DNA from: Owenia fusiformis | Lineage: Eukaryota > Annelida > Polychaeta > Sabellida > Oweniidae | NCBI GenBank assembly: GCA_903813345.2 | Contig: CAIIXF020000005.1 | Coordinates: 28,399,375 to 28,463,374, forward strand | Direction: 5' to 3' | Length of the DNA: 64,000 nt | Notes under the pieces: generated by a model | What the model was told of the DNA's origin: nothing | The model's database searches: none | Seen by the model: the letters and a program-made list of their open reading frames with translations, nothing else | In this document: in pieces, positions 25,501 to 40,500 of the stretch | Numbering within the stretch: position 1 is the stretch's first letter | Layout: every line of letters begins with the position of its first letter | Program-made: the position numbers and the translations under genes

Positions 25501-28500
25501 TTTTCATATAACCCTTATGTACCTCATAGTTATGCAAATAAAAATATGTCCAGTAAAAGAAAATGTTATCTGTCCAATACAAGAGAAGATAATTCACTTT
25601 TTATGATTTTGTAACATGGGGTCTATGGGGAATCAACCCGAACAAGAAGTCACATTTAAAAAAAAGAATTTTTCAAAGTTGATAGACAATTTTCGGAACC
25701 ATATTTCTAGATGTACTTTTACATACAGATTTCAAATATGACATCATTTTGACTGAATTTTGAATATTTAATAATGTAAATCAAGATTATTTCTACTCGC
25801 ATCTAGTCTATTTTTAGATCTTTGAATCATACTAATCTTAATATTATCCATTGTTTGGTTTATATACGAGGGGTGATCAATAAGTAATGGACGCTTTTTT
25901 ACACAGATACTTTTTATAGACCAATCCCTTTGATTTTCTTACCAGTGATACATCATTCAACTAACTATCATTCCTGAGGATTTGAAGACAAAATATAAAA
26001 TACATGTTGATATATCTTTATTTCCGTGAAGGAGGTAGAGCTACCCCGGGACAGACATTTACGTCACATATTCAGTTTTCAGCCAGTTTGGAAAATTTCA
26101 GTTAGATTTAAACTTTTCATATGCAACATGTGTTGTGTTGTTTGATATACTTTGCTATACTACTTATTTCTATAGAGAAAGGATGCATGTTTATTGATAT
26201 TGATGAAATAAAACAACCCGTGCAACTGCATCTTGCTACCATGTCAGAGAATGGATTCAGCCTTGTCTCACAATCTTGAATTACGAGGATGAGGAATTGT
26301 GTACACGTAGCACTTGATGGAACCTATGTAGAGGCCCCTGTGGAATGAATGTGGCATGAATACCACATAGTGATGATAAAATATTCAAAATCAACTATGG
26401 CATAACAAAATGGGGTAATTCATGACCATAATGGTTTGTTTTGTTCAGCCTGCATTCAACTGCATTGCATGTTAAACAAGCTAAAATAGCTTCAGAATGT
26501 TTGATGTAAATGTCGGTCCCGGGGTACCTATACATCCTTCACAGAAATAAAGATATATCAAAAGATATTACATGTTTTGTTTTCAAATCTTCAGAGTTGA
26601 TAGATAATTGAATGATGTATCACTAGTAAGAAAATCGAAGGGATTGGTCTATAAAAAGCATCTGTGTAAAAAAGCGTCCATTACTTATTGATCACCCCTC
26701 GTACACTTACTCTACACTAAAATGACCGCAGTCCACATGTGAAATTCTCCCCATTCCCCAGTGACTTACATTAACCCAAACTATCCCGGAAGATATATGC
26801 ACAAGTCAAAGGAATAGTCATACAAACTTTTTAGCAAGGGAGTGGACAGTAAATAAAATGCTGAATTTGATTCTCTGGCAAACAATACAATCCTGGCAAG
26901 GTTAGACAATAAAATATCCTTAAAGGAACATTCCTGGCTAGACCATTTCTTGCCTGATATGATAGCTATAATCGTATACAGTGTATATAATTTTCATATT
27001 TAGCAAAATATGGTAAATTGTTTTAATATAGTCAATATTGATCATTTAAAAATCTAGCCTAGTGCTAATTTCCATTTAACATACACACACAAAACATACA
27101 CAACAACTTATTAAGAGAATTACATGAATATAAAGAACAATTTCTTTAAAGAATGCATTTATATAAATCTTCACTTTCTGATATGATACATCTGTTTATA
27201 GGCTTTCTTAAAAGGATTTACAGAATCAGACTCTTTAACAGTCTTATCAAGCTTCTTCCAAAGATGTGAACCACTGTATGATATGCTTTTCTTAAATATT
27301 TCAAGGTTAGGTTTTGGTACATAAAGTGAGTTTTCAACAACTGCTCTAGTAGCATAATTATGGACAGACTTTGTCTCTTTGAAACAGTTTTGAACATATG
27401 GGGGAGAGATGCCTGATCTTTTAAGATTTCACTCAGGAATTGATGTCATCGACTCTCAACCTTCATAACCTTGCCTATAACAGGATAGGACAGTAGCACA
27501 AAATCACTTCTAGACAAGTGGTCCTTACTTTATGTGCAAAACTATTTTCAGAGCTTGTCAGCTTCGAGTAAAAGAGACTTTTAGAAGGATTAAATCATAG
27601 ACAAAATTGAAAAAGAATATTCAGCTGGTTTTGGAATACTGAATAGCTCCTTACCTAATGCTATATGCAAAGTTTAGAGTCATTGACATCACTTTCTGAG
27701 TGAAATCTAAAAAGATGGTAGCCTACTGGAATTGAGCACTACATATTTTTAGTGACCAATATTGTCTGAATCCATGTTTTGCTTAACATGGAAAGAATAT
27801 ATGTGGTTTTACATGTAGCTACCATATTAGGAGATAGATGGTCTGGCAAGGAATATCCCTTTAATAATATGCAAAAGCAAAATACATCTGAATAAACAAA
27901 AGGCCAACCTCAATCATGATCTGAAACATGTCCTCAGCTGCCTCCCTACAATGCAATACTAATGGCATTTTCATCTCTAGTGCTATCTCAAGTTGACGGA
28001 TGAACACATCTTTCTGTACATCCTTGTGTTGTTCGAAACTGAAAACGAGAACATTCGCAGTATTGTAAAACTTCAACTTGCAAAGGGTTCCACTTACAAA
28101 AGCATTCCTTAACAATCCTGAACATATTGTGTCTCAAGCACACAAATAGATATAACGAATCAGGGCTATTATATATATATTACCTGCCAGAGTAATCTAG
28201 ACCTATCTCCCCTAAAGCTACCACCTTCTCTTCCAGCATACACATCTTTAAACCGTCTTCAGCAATCTTGTCATACTCAGTTGCACGTTTAGGATGACAA
28301 CCAAATGTTCCCCATACATTTGGTGCAGCTAGGATATCTTTCCAGAGTCCACCTATAAAAAAGTATACACAATGAACACATTTTATGAAGGTATAATGTC
28401 TTGAATGAAACCCCCGTTTTACCTCAATCTCTCCTTCACAGTGTCAGGGTGAGAGTGAATGAGAAAGGGGGCGGGGGTTTGGTTAAAGGCTTGATGCAGC

Positions 28501-31500
28501 ACTAGTATACAGATGTAGAAGAGGAAGACAGATGGTGGAAATGAAAGTGAAAAATACTTCAATAAATAGTCCACAGAAAACCTCAGAGCAACCTCGGCAA
28601 CTCAACCCCTAAAATGGGATGAACATAATATCTGCAAGTGGTATATTTATGATATTTCCCATTATGAGCTCCACAAAAACAGGACAAACCAAATATTATG
28701 GGAGCTTTTGTATATAAAGGATATACAGGGCATCCATAAAGTCTCTTTATAATTCCGATACAAAGTCTATGTAAAGTGTAGAGACTTTATGAACACCCTG
28801 TATATATATTTCCTGAAGGAATACCATTATACCCAAAACGTCCCTCTACAAACAGCTTGTATACCTACCTTTGGGTGTAAAGGAGGCAGGGTTACAGAAC
28901 ACTGTGATACAGCCTTCATAGCATGGAGGAAACATGTCCTTGTTCTCATTGATGAATCTTTCAAATGAACCCTTGAACCTCAGCTGGTTAAACAGGAAGT
29001 CAATATGACAGTGAGAATCAATGTACTTTGCGGTGATGTTTCCAAAGTTGTGTTTAAATCTATCTTTCCATGTTGGAGCTTCAGTCTGAATGTCATCATT
29101 GTATTTCTGATCTCTGAATTGATTGTTTTGACGCCATGATATCTCATTGGGTATCTGTCCATATTGGGGGACGTCGGACATTTCCCGACCTAAGGAATTC
29201 CAGGCTTGGTCATTGCGCCATGAACCAAGAGAAGGCCTACCTGGGGATGCACCTACAATGATATACATGTACAAGTTGTGTACTTTAGCTTATGATCTCT
29301 TATGCTGTCAAATAAATCAATCAGTTTTGCATTCTTAAATTTAAAGTTATGCTGGTTCTCATGTTTTTACAAGAGAAATGATCTAAACCTAAATTTAAAG
29401 TGAAATTCACCTTTGTGGTCATTGCAAATATAAACTGGTAAACTAACATACCTGTTGGACCTGCTCTGCTAAGATATGGTGGTTTTCTCAAAGAAGGACT
29501 TCTATCTACATCTAACTCTGGAACTTTATGGCCAGCACTGTTCTTCGCTGCTTGTTGCTGAATATAGGATTTTCTAATGTGTGGAGGCAAGCACTGGAGA
29601 TGCTCTCCTGGGGCAGGCCACTTAGTTACATACCCTTCTCCAGCATGATCAGGTTCTTCATACCAGTCAGGTACTGCTTTCTTACTTGTGACATTTGTTG
29701 AGCTAATTTCCATGTTTTCTTCTCTGTCATCATTGGCCCATTTTCCCTCTATTTCCTCTTTACTTGGTGTGTGTTGAGTTCTATAGGCAGGATAGCCTCC
29801 AGGGGTATGCATTCTTCCACCTGTTGGCATTCTGGGGTAGACAGGGTATCTGGCTGAAGGATACAACACAGACACAGGTCTTCTCACTCCTCTACCCATA
29901 AAGGGTTTAGGAAATGCAGGACTGGAGTACCTCCCTTGGACAGTCTGGTCTGTTTGTAATGGTAATCTTGGACCAGAATATTTTACTCCTATGGCTTCAG
30001 CATATGTTCTTCCTCGACCTATTTTACAATGGGCCTCATCAATCTTTTCACATCCTAATCGAGACATTTGGTTAGTTTGATGAATTTCTTCATATTCATC
30101 CTCATCACTGCTTTTGAAGTGTGGTCTAGGCAAGCATTTTCTTGATTCATTAAAATTCTGTGTACCATCATAGCCACTGAAAAACTTCAATGGTTCCCTG
30201 AATGTTTTAGTCTCAGCTTCGATCTCAGACTGATTATCTCTGTAATTTACTTCTTCTTCACTTTCATTGATTTCACCTTCTTCAAGGCTACTTTTTGCAC
30301 ATTGTGAGTTTGGCCTCTTTTGACATATCTTAAACTTCTCCTCTTCCATTTTGATATCATTCTGACAGTAGGATTCTGGGACACCATGTCTTTTGTTGGA
30401 GTCTTCATCAAATGAATTGTGGCGATAATCATATATCTTGATTTTACTTGAGACTTGAGATTTATCTGACTCGCTAAGCTTATCACTGTCATACTCAGCC
30501 TCCTCATTATCCATCGGATAGTTCCCTTGACCTTTGAGTTGATTTTGGTATGTAATGGTAGCATGACGAGTTTCTTCAGCATCAGTATCTTCACTAAGTT
30601 CTTCTTCCCAATCTTCAGAATTATTAAGGTCATAACATTGTGGAAACTTCTTGATTTCTATAACCTTGTGACGTGGGATGTCAATATTAGGATACCTGTA
30701 TTGGGGCATTCTAGACTGAGAATTGCCTTGTTGATAATTGGGCAAAAATGAAGGTGATTGTCTGGGAAAAGAGTGTTGTCCTGGATAAGGTGGGGCATAT
30801 GGTCTATTGAAGCATTGTCCTAGTAAAGGTGGAGGGTATGATTGTCTGACATGGCTCCTAGATGTCACGTGAGTGTTTGTTCCAAATCTTTCAGGCCGGT
30901 CTCTGAGCTGATATTTTGGATGTTTTTCATGACCTTTATTCACCATTGGTGCAGGTTTATGTTGAATATATGGATCATGATGATGCTGGTCAACCTTGGT
31001 ACCATGAGAGCTTTGATTGAGCTCATCATTTAGATTTTTCTTATGAGATTGTTCGATATTAGCCAGATCACATTTATCTGTTACGACGCTAGTGAAGCTT
31101 TCTGTCTTCTTTGTTGGCAAGGGGGTTCTAACTGACTTTAGGGGTGAAGAACTACATTTTATGCGTTTATTAGGGGTTCCCTGAGAGTGAGGTCTGCCAG
31201 ATTTACCTCTAGTTAAAATAAAACTACGTCCTCCAGTTTCATCTTTCTGGCGCTGTTTAACTGTTTGATGATTCTGGTACATTGCAGGATGGCTAGAGAG
31301 TTTGGCTTTGTTTGCTTCTTTCATCCTTGTTTGGCTACTTTCTGATTCAAATTCTTTCTTGAGCACATCCCAGTTCAAGTTTTCTTGGCTGCTATAAGAT
31401 GTAATAGGACTTAAATGTGTATCTAGGGGGTCTGGATTGGCACATACAAGTTGCTCATTAGAATTTGCACATTTTTCAGGGGAAAGCAGTTTGTGAATCA

Positions 31501-34500
31501 ATTCTACTCCCTCCATAAAATCAAATGCTCCCTCTTTCTGTTTGGCATCTTTTGGCTTTGATTGGAGTGTTGACTCCAGAATTTTAATTTCCTCCATGAA
31601 GTTCATGGTTTTATCATTGGGGACATTATCATCAGTTACAACTACAGGTGAGCTGGTATGATTTGAAACTTTTCCCCAGTACTGAACTACAGGAGTACAT
31701 GGGGATTTCCTGGATATTTCCTTTTTCGTTTCAATTCTTGGAGTTTGTTTGCATTCTTTATTACCATTGTTGTCATGTTTTGACATTTGATTTTTAGGGT
31801 CTTCATCAATGATGTTTCTGTGGTCTTCATCAATTAGTTCTCTTTGGTCTTCATCAAGAAGCTTTCTATGTTTTTCAGCAAGTAGTTTTCTGTGGTACCG
31901 ATGTACCTGTTGATGGTCCTTATCTTTGCCTTTATCGAACACATTTCTTGGGTGCTTATCTATATGTCGATGGTCCTCATTTCTTTGGTCTTCATCAACT
32001 AGTATTTTGTGGTCTTCATCAGCTAGTTTTCTGTGGTCTTTATCAACTTCTAGTCTTCTATGGTGATGGTATTCAACTTTTCTGTGATCTCCATTTAACT
32101 TTTTATGTTCTTTGTCTAAAAGTTTTTTGTGGTCCTCCTCTAATTTCTTTTGATCTTCATCAAGTTTTTGAAGATTTTCTTCATGTTTTTTATTTATTTG
32201 TTCCAAACTTTTTTCATATTGCTTTTTCAAATCCTGAGTCCTAGTATTCCTTTGAGTAATGTCTCTGTGACACAAGAGAACACCATCTGTATCACTGAGA
32301 CTGTCATCTTTATCTTTAGTATCTTTGGCAGTGCTCATGTCATCATATTTGGTCTTGGCTGCGACTCCAGTTTCACATCTGAAGTCAGAATCAGCTTTAA
32401 ATAATATAACATCTGATTTAGATTTAGGAATGAGAACCCTGGGAGATGAAAACGCAAATCCCGGTGGCCTGGATGGTGCACAAGTCTCTGGGCTACTGAT
32501 AGGTTCTTCCTTGACTGGATTTCTCCACTGATCATAGGATTCATCAAAGTTCAGATCTTTTGGCTCCTGAAGACTAGTATTATCTGCATTAGCTTCTATG
32601 ACAAGTGCTTTATTCTGACTAGGGCTTGAGCTTTGAATGAGTACAGTTCGACTGTCTCCATTAATTGGATGATTAGGACTAATTTCACCAGTTTCGGGAG
32701 ATTTTAGAAAATGGTGGGGACTAAATGCTCCTCTCCCTCTGCCAATTCCATGGGCATACACAGTTTGCTGATGTAAGAGATGTGCTAGAGGAGCTTTACT
32801 GTCTGAGAGGGGAGAATCTGAGAATTTGGATGTGAATGATTTTGGATTTGGAGCTTGGTATGACGTGGATTTAATTGGCCCTGTTGTCATAACAGTTGGT
32901 AATTTCAAGTTTATAATGGAAGTCTCTGTCTCCATAGCATCGGGATATCTAGGACTTAACATATCATCATGAGGCGTAGGAGGTCGATACTCAACCATTT
33001 TGTGGAACGTGTTTGGTGTAAGGATTTGAATTCCTGGAGTACCAATTTCATGTGGGTATTTTTCATCTAGCGGAGATGTCTTGATTTTCAGGGGGATGAT
33101 ATGCTTCTTCTTGGGAGTGTCATCAAACCCTTCATCCATAGCTGCACATGTGTCAACAGCATCCTTATTTCCCTGGCAGGATTCAAGGATTTTGGGATGA
33201 ATAGGCACATGTTTAGGTTTTCCACTCCTGAATAACATACCAGGGGGATGACTTGAACCCTTTTTATGCTGTTCTAACAATTCCCTGGGTGTCAAAGGAG
33301 GTACTCTTTTACCAGACTCCTCAGAGTCCTTGTAAGCTGATGGGAAATGAACTGCTTTGTTATCTTGAATCTGCTCCATATTTTCATTTGTATTTGGTTC
33401 AATAGCTTCAACATCTGCGATTGTATCCACTGTTTTATGCATTCCCCTACTAGAATCCATCCTTTGTTTACCACCTCGAGTACGAGTAGCTCTAAAACCT
33501 GGAGGACTGCTTCCACTCTTATTCAAAGATGACTGCCCAGAACCACTTAATGCTATATGTTCTGTACTGACTGAGTGTTTATGACCATCCTTATTCTGGT
33601 CAACATGCACCATGTCTGTATGCACAAGGCCTGAAGGGTTATGAGATCTGAACCCAGGGGGAGCCTGGTAGGATGAAGTTCGTTGGTCTTGAACACCATA
33701 CTGCAAATATCACAAAATACATTTTGTCCATAATTAGCAATGAATACTCCAATATAAATGTATTATCTCTCAAGTAGATAAATACTGGGAGGGTAGTCTA
33801 CATGGGCTTGTTGAGAGACTAGTCCATAATTCTCTAGACTCTACAATTATAACTTAAACAATGATATTAAGGGTTCCCAAAGTTCAAATCAAAATTCCCT
33901 AAAATTTCCCTGACACAAGGGTGAAATCCATTGACAAAGAAATGATTGTGGTAACCTCTTAGTCAAACTGAGATAACACAGCAAAAATGATATGAGAGGT
34001 CAAATTTCCAATAAATATGTTTTACTGAGACAAATTCAATCAATATCTCTTTTAAAGAGAGTGACCAGGTTGATCAGATGTGCTGCATTGATCTAAAGAT
34101 CTTGAGATTTTAGCAGAGTCAGAAGTCTTTTGACTTAACTAGATTTTTCATGAGCATACATTTAAAAACTCTTTGATGAATACATTCAGGTTAGTTTGAC
34201 CGATTTGTTCCAAAACACTGATGAACAATATTATCTTATAATGTTAGATGCTTGGGATGGTTGTAAAAAACCTGGCAATTTAAAACATTTTTTTAGAAAA
34301 ATCCCTGATTTTTGCCATAACTGGCAACCTGAAGTTGTCAAGGTGATAAATATGACAAAAGGAGAACAGAGGCAATACATGTACAGCTTTTTATTATGTG
34401 ATTCGAGAAGGATTTTACTTCTTATGAGTTAAGAGGTGTTATTCATATTTTTTTAATTTGAATCTGAATTACTAGCAATTTTAACAAAATAAGATTTTTA

Positions 34501-37500
34501 TATCATCAAATACAAAATTAAACATTTTACCCCCAAAAAATTATTAGAAATATTGAGTAAAAGTAACATTATTAAATTTGATTTCATTTTGTATTTCTAT
34601 TAGATGTCTATTTTGTGTGTCACAAAGTAATGCTGTGAAGTCACACAGGTGGAACATTCTTTAGAAAAAATGGAAAATAAAAAATATTTGAATTAAGTGG
34701 ATGACAACAAAAAGGGGGAACGGGCCACGGGGGTTCACCCCCAGAAATTTTTTAAAATTCACATTGTATATGGTGCATTCTAAGCACTTCAAACTATAAT
34801 TTGTTAATGTTATTTTCAACAAATTTTACATCACACCAATTTTACATTACGCCGATGAACATTAACACACTTTGATAACATTAGGCAAAACTACAATAAT
34901 AGCTTTATTGGTAAAAGCTTTCCTCTTTAATAAGTAAACTACGTACCATGTTCTGCATTGGCTTTGGGGCACCAGCAATGGTCTCATATACATCAGATGT
35001 TGTCTTTATGGTAGCATGTCTAGTACCACCATGTGTCTCTATGCATTTGGCTGGGATTAAATCTTCTATAACACATCATTGAAGTAAAATATGAAGCACA
35101 GAAATACAGGGTAGCAATGTACAGTGACTATATTTATAATGTATCATTTTAAAAACTTTTGCAATAATTCTTAAAATATATTTTCCCAAGTGATAAAGCC
35201 TTTAAAACATGAAATCAGTACTGACAGTACAAGTACAGTAAAACCTGTGTACAGTGAACATCTATGAAGCCACAAAAACATGTTCATTGCAGGAAGGTGT
35301 TCATTACAGAGGGCAGTTTATAAAGAAATCAGTAGAGTATGCGCAGAAGAAGGGTGTCAACAATAGACAGGTGTTGACTAGAGAGAGGTGTTCACTCAGA
35401 CAGATTTTACTGTATCTACAAATATTGTGACATGACATTGTGACACAATATCAGTTGATACTGTCAGACAAATGCAAAATAATAGAAACGCTTCAATTAC
35501 CTTCCATTTTATCAGATGCATCCACAAAGCTATCATCTGTCAGCTGATCATTCTCTTCACATTTTTTTCCATCATCTTCTACATCTTCTTCCATTGGAAT
35601 ATGTTCCTCGTGATCTGCTATAAGTTTCTTGTGAACTTCCTTATCATTTGAGGACTTCAGCTTAATTTCAGAGTCTTTATATTTTGGGTTATGGTTTTTC
35701 AATTGATCTTTCATTAAGTTTCTCTCGGGTAGACTGTTTTGCCCTTTAGCATGAGTTTCTCTTGAGCCATCCTTCTCTAAAAAATATAAAAAAATTCCAC
35801 TAAACAAAATATATTTTATCAAATACTGTAACTTGTGTCATACTGTATTGTTAGAAATAACCAAGTGGTAGTATTCCTCTTTTAGGCAAATTCTACACCC
35901 ATAATGTCATATTAGAAAATCTGATAAGCAGCAATGTATTATCAGATTGAAAATTCCTTCTCAAACAGTTGTCTTATTCCCCTTATACATAAGCCTAAAA
36001 AATTGGGACCAAATCACTGGCTGTTGGGCCCGGGCTCAAAAAAAGAATTTTGGCCAAAAAAGCCCATGAGGCCCCAAAAAGTGGCCCTTTTGATCATTAC
36101 TGGGCCTTTTAAGGCCTTATCTTTTAATTTCAGGCCAAATTTTGAAGAAAATGGGCCTCAAAATTTCAAAATTTGGCCCACTTTAGGGTTTTAGGGGCCC
36201 CAAAGTTTTTTTCTCTGACCTGAAATTTGCCTCCCCCCTTGCTGGTTCCCAGATCCACCCCTGATATATATGATTTGATTGAAAACTACAAACTCATTAA
36301 ATATTCAATTCACACATAGCTAGTGTGTCTGATTCCAGCCAATCAGAACAGAATATTCACATGATGAACAGTGTGTGAAATATCAATTACACATGCAAGG
36401 TCACTAGTTAAAAAGTTGTCATGGTGAGGAATGGACTTTTCACATTAGATTTGATGACTTGCCAACTTGACCCTTGCAAAAAAGTTCATTGAAAATGTGT
36501 TCTTTAAGTGATTTCGTTCCTTTAAGATGACTTTGCAGAAAAAATTGCAATGTGTGAAAAGGGTTTAAGCCCAAGACTCAATGCATTGTAGCTGCTTCAT
36601 TCCACTCAGGCATTGTTTCCTAAACTTTGCATTCCCGCTGCGTGGTCATGCAAAGGTTTGGAAACAACACCTTCATGGTATGATTCAGCAAACAATGCAC
36701 TGAATCCTGGGCTTAAATCCTTAAACTTTTTAGCTTGAGATGAGGCAAAATTAAACACAACTCTACGTTTCCAGAAAGACTGAATTCTATTTTTTCGATT
36801 CATGAATACATTAGAAAGAAACTGAGATATGTCATTAGGATGCTTATACACATTTTCAATTATGGGAAAATTGGTTAATTACTATCAGAATGACAACTAT
36901 AAAAAAATTGGAATTCAAAACTATAAAATATAATCTATCATCAAACAGTGGAATAAGCTTACCACTAATATATGGGAAGAATAACTATGGTGAAAAGTAC
37001 AGGGTGACCGGAAAAAAAGGAGACCATTGAAGTAATCAATTTCTCCTAAACTAGACAAGTGCCATCAATGAAATTTTGCATACACTGGAACAGTTATATG
37101 GAAATTTGTTACTGAAGGTTTCAATACAAGCATTCAACTGGTTCAGGAGCTATGATCATTTACATAACATGCTCCAAATAGGCACAATTGAGACCAACGC
37201 AGAGTTGGATTCATATGGCAAACTACCCTTACATGTTCTGCCCTCTATGGCATTATTATGGCATTACATATAGCAGTGATTGCCTTCTTTAGGTCAACAA
37301 TAGTCTGAGGATTGTTTTGGTATAGATTGTCTTTCAAATATCCATACAAAAAGAAATCAGCAGGATTCAAGTCTAGGCTGTAATGGCAATGAAGGGTTAT
37401 CTGACATGTGGTTCATCATCCTGTTGCCAAAGTGCTGATTTACCAAATCTTAAGAGTCACTTTAGGTATTGGGCATAGTGCCATGTTACTAAAACCACTA

Positions 37501-40500
37501 TATGGCACAATTAAATCCCATATGAAAACCAAGGGCTGCCCAAAACCTCCTTAGGATGATACTGTAACTGAGTGGGACCACTGAGTCAGAAGCCATAGGT
37601 CAGATAAGCTTCGTCTCCATACACCTCAAATTTGAATCCACCTGATTTCTTTTTGTGGGGCAATTTGAAAGACAATGTGTACCAAAACAATCCTGAGACA
37701 ATTGCTGACCTAAAGGTGGCAATAAATGCTAAATGTAATGCCATAACAAGGTCGGAATATGTAAGGGTATTTGCCAAATGTATCCAGCTCTGCGTTGGTC
37801 TCAATTGCGCCTATTTGGAGCATGTTATGTAAATGATCATAGCTCCTGAACCAGTTGACTGCTTGTATTGACACTTTCAGGAACAAATTTCCATAGAACT
37901 GTCCTGATGTATGCAAAATTTCATTGATGTCACTAGTCTATTTTAGGAGATATTGCCTATTTCAATGGTCTCCTTTTTTTCCGGTCACCCTGTATAATAG
38001 CATCACAAACCACTAATATGTTAATGACATTTATTACACTGCAAAGAATTTTAGATAGAATTGATAACATGCTACATCAATTTGTGTGGAAAATGAACTA
38101 ATGGTGGGACAGAGAGAATTTATAGAAAAGTGTGAGGACAAAATTATGTAAATGGTGGAGCAAAAATGGTTACATGTGACACAAAGTGCAATGCTTATAT
38201 GATATTAGTCCATTTGTCATTTTCTGAACGTATGAATATACAAGAACAAAAATGTGTACAAAATGTCCCCACCAAGTGGTGATCCCGTGAAATGGTTATC
38301 CTGAAAATGAGTAGACAAGACTTTACCAACACAATTTGAGGACGGAAAATCCAAAGTGGCCACCTTAAAATTTACCCAGAATGCCAAAAATTTAGTCAGT
38401 TCTAGATTTTCGTACTAAGAACCACCCCTGAAAATTTGAAATTGATCCGTCACACAGTTAATCAGAAAACATGTAAACAAGACTTTACAGACAAGATTTC
38501 AGGATGGAAAATCCAAAATGGCTGCCTTGACATTTACCCAGAATGTCAAAAAACTAATCTGTTTGTAGATTTTCATACTAAGAATCATCCCTGAAAATAT
38601 GAAATTGATCTACCAATGGTTCACCTGAAAACGGGTAGACAAGACTTTACAGACAAGATTTTAGGACAGAAAATCCAAAATGGCTGCCTTAACATTTACA
38701 CGGAATGCAAAAAAACTAATCCCTGAAAATATGAAATTGATCTACCAATGGTTCACCTGAAAACGGGTAGACAAGACTTTACAGACAAGATTTTAGGACA
38801 GAAAATCCAAAATGGCTGCCTTAACATTTACACGGAATGCAAAAAAACTAATCAGATGTAGATCTTCATACAGAGAATCATCCCTGAAAATTTGAAATTG
38901 ATCTATCAAACCGTCCACCTAAAAACGCGTAGACAAGACTTTACAGGCAAGATTTTAAGACAGAAAATCCAAAATGGCTGCCTTGACATTTACCCAGAAT
39001 GCAAAAAAACTAATCAGTTCTAGATTTTCATACTAAGAATCATTCCTGAAAATTTGAAATTGATCTACCAAACAGTTCACCTGAAAACGAGTAGACAAGA
39101 CTTTACAGACAAGATTTTAGGACGGAAAATCCAAAATGGCTGCCTTGACATTTACCCAGAATGCCAAAAAACTAATGAGATCTAGATCTTTATACTAAGA
39201 ATCATCCCTGAAAATTTGAAATTGATCCACCAAACGGTTCACCTGAAAACACGCAGACAAGACTTCACAGACAAGATTTTAGGACCGAAAAATCAAAAAT
39301 GGCCGACAATAAAAAAGTCCTTATGAGTTTTTGCTGATTTCTTTTTACAAAATTATCACATATAATTACTGTTAACAATAAAGTAGGCTTTTACAACAAA
39401 GTACATCTGAAATTATTTATAAAGCTACTAAATAGTTAAAGTATGAAAACTCAAAAACACCATTCAATATGATACAAAGTATTATCGCGCGCTAACTTTT
39501 CTTAAGACATTCAAAATGGCTGACATGACTGAGCTAGCAGGTCCAAAACCTAATCAGATCTAGAATGAAGTGAGCTGAACAAGATGTTAAAGTTTTAAAA
39601 GCAACTGTGAAGCAGTTTTTCTTAAAGTTTGCAGACAAGGATTTTAGCATTTTACTTCAAAATGGCTGACAGGAAGTAGGTTTCGAGTTAAATTTTTTTC
39701 GTCCGCATCTATAGGCACTCATAAGTTATCCCTGATAATTTGAAGGTGATATCTGTAGCGGTTTTGGAGAAAACTCCCGGACGTACGGACGGACAGATGG
39801 ACGGACGGACAGACAGTCGGACGCGCCTAGGCCGACAATATGGCCCCACACTATGTGGTGGGGACATAAAGTCGGACGCGCCTAGGCCGACAATATGGCC
39901 CCACACTATGTGGTGGGGACATAATAAAAGTATGAGGTTTTACTGTGTAATCACTATCATTAGGAATTTATGAAGTTATTTAGCTGGGTTGCCAAAAATC
40001 AACTTTGAGGAAAAATTTAATATGCAAATGAAGGTTGACATACATGATGGTATCCCAATGCTATAAGTCAATAGTCAACCTCATATTAAGCCAATGCATC
40101 CTTGCTGAAATCCTTATTTTCTCAGAAGAACTAAAGTTGATGGAGTCTCAACAAGTAGATTCATATTGGATAGTATTGCTAGAATACATTTTCAATAGTA
40201 AGAATAGAGCTTCTTAAACAGGACATCGGGCTTGCTTTTTAGAATTTTTTGTTGGTCTTAAACTGTCAATAATTGCCTCCCTAATTAGCCTATAATTTTT
40301 TCCCCAAACAAACTTTGTTGGCAACCCAGTTAAATCACTTCAGAAAACACTTATTATGATAAATTGACCATAAAACATCATATTTTAAAGAATTCAAAGG
40401 TTCACAATAGGATGTATGGGGGTGACAAATGGATTATATGGGTTAAAAGAATCTTTACTGAAGGTACATCATCATGGAATAATGTAAGTCAAGACTTTGG

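Noticed and set aside
34196-34432. 78-codon plus-strand ORF in TatD intron 3
   Set aside because: No recognisable domain, antisense to the host gene and no splice or promoter support. Kept out as chance ORF.
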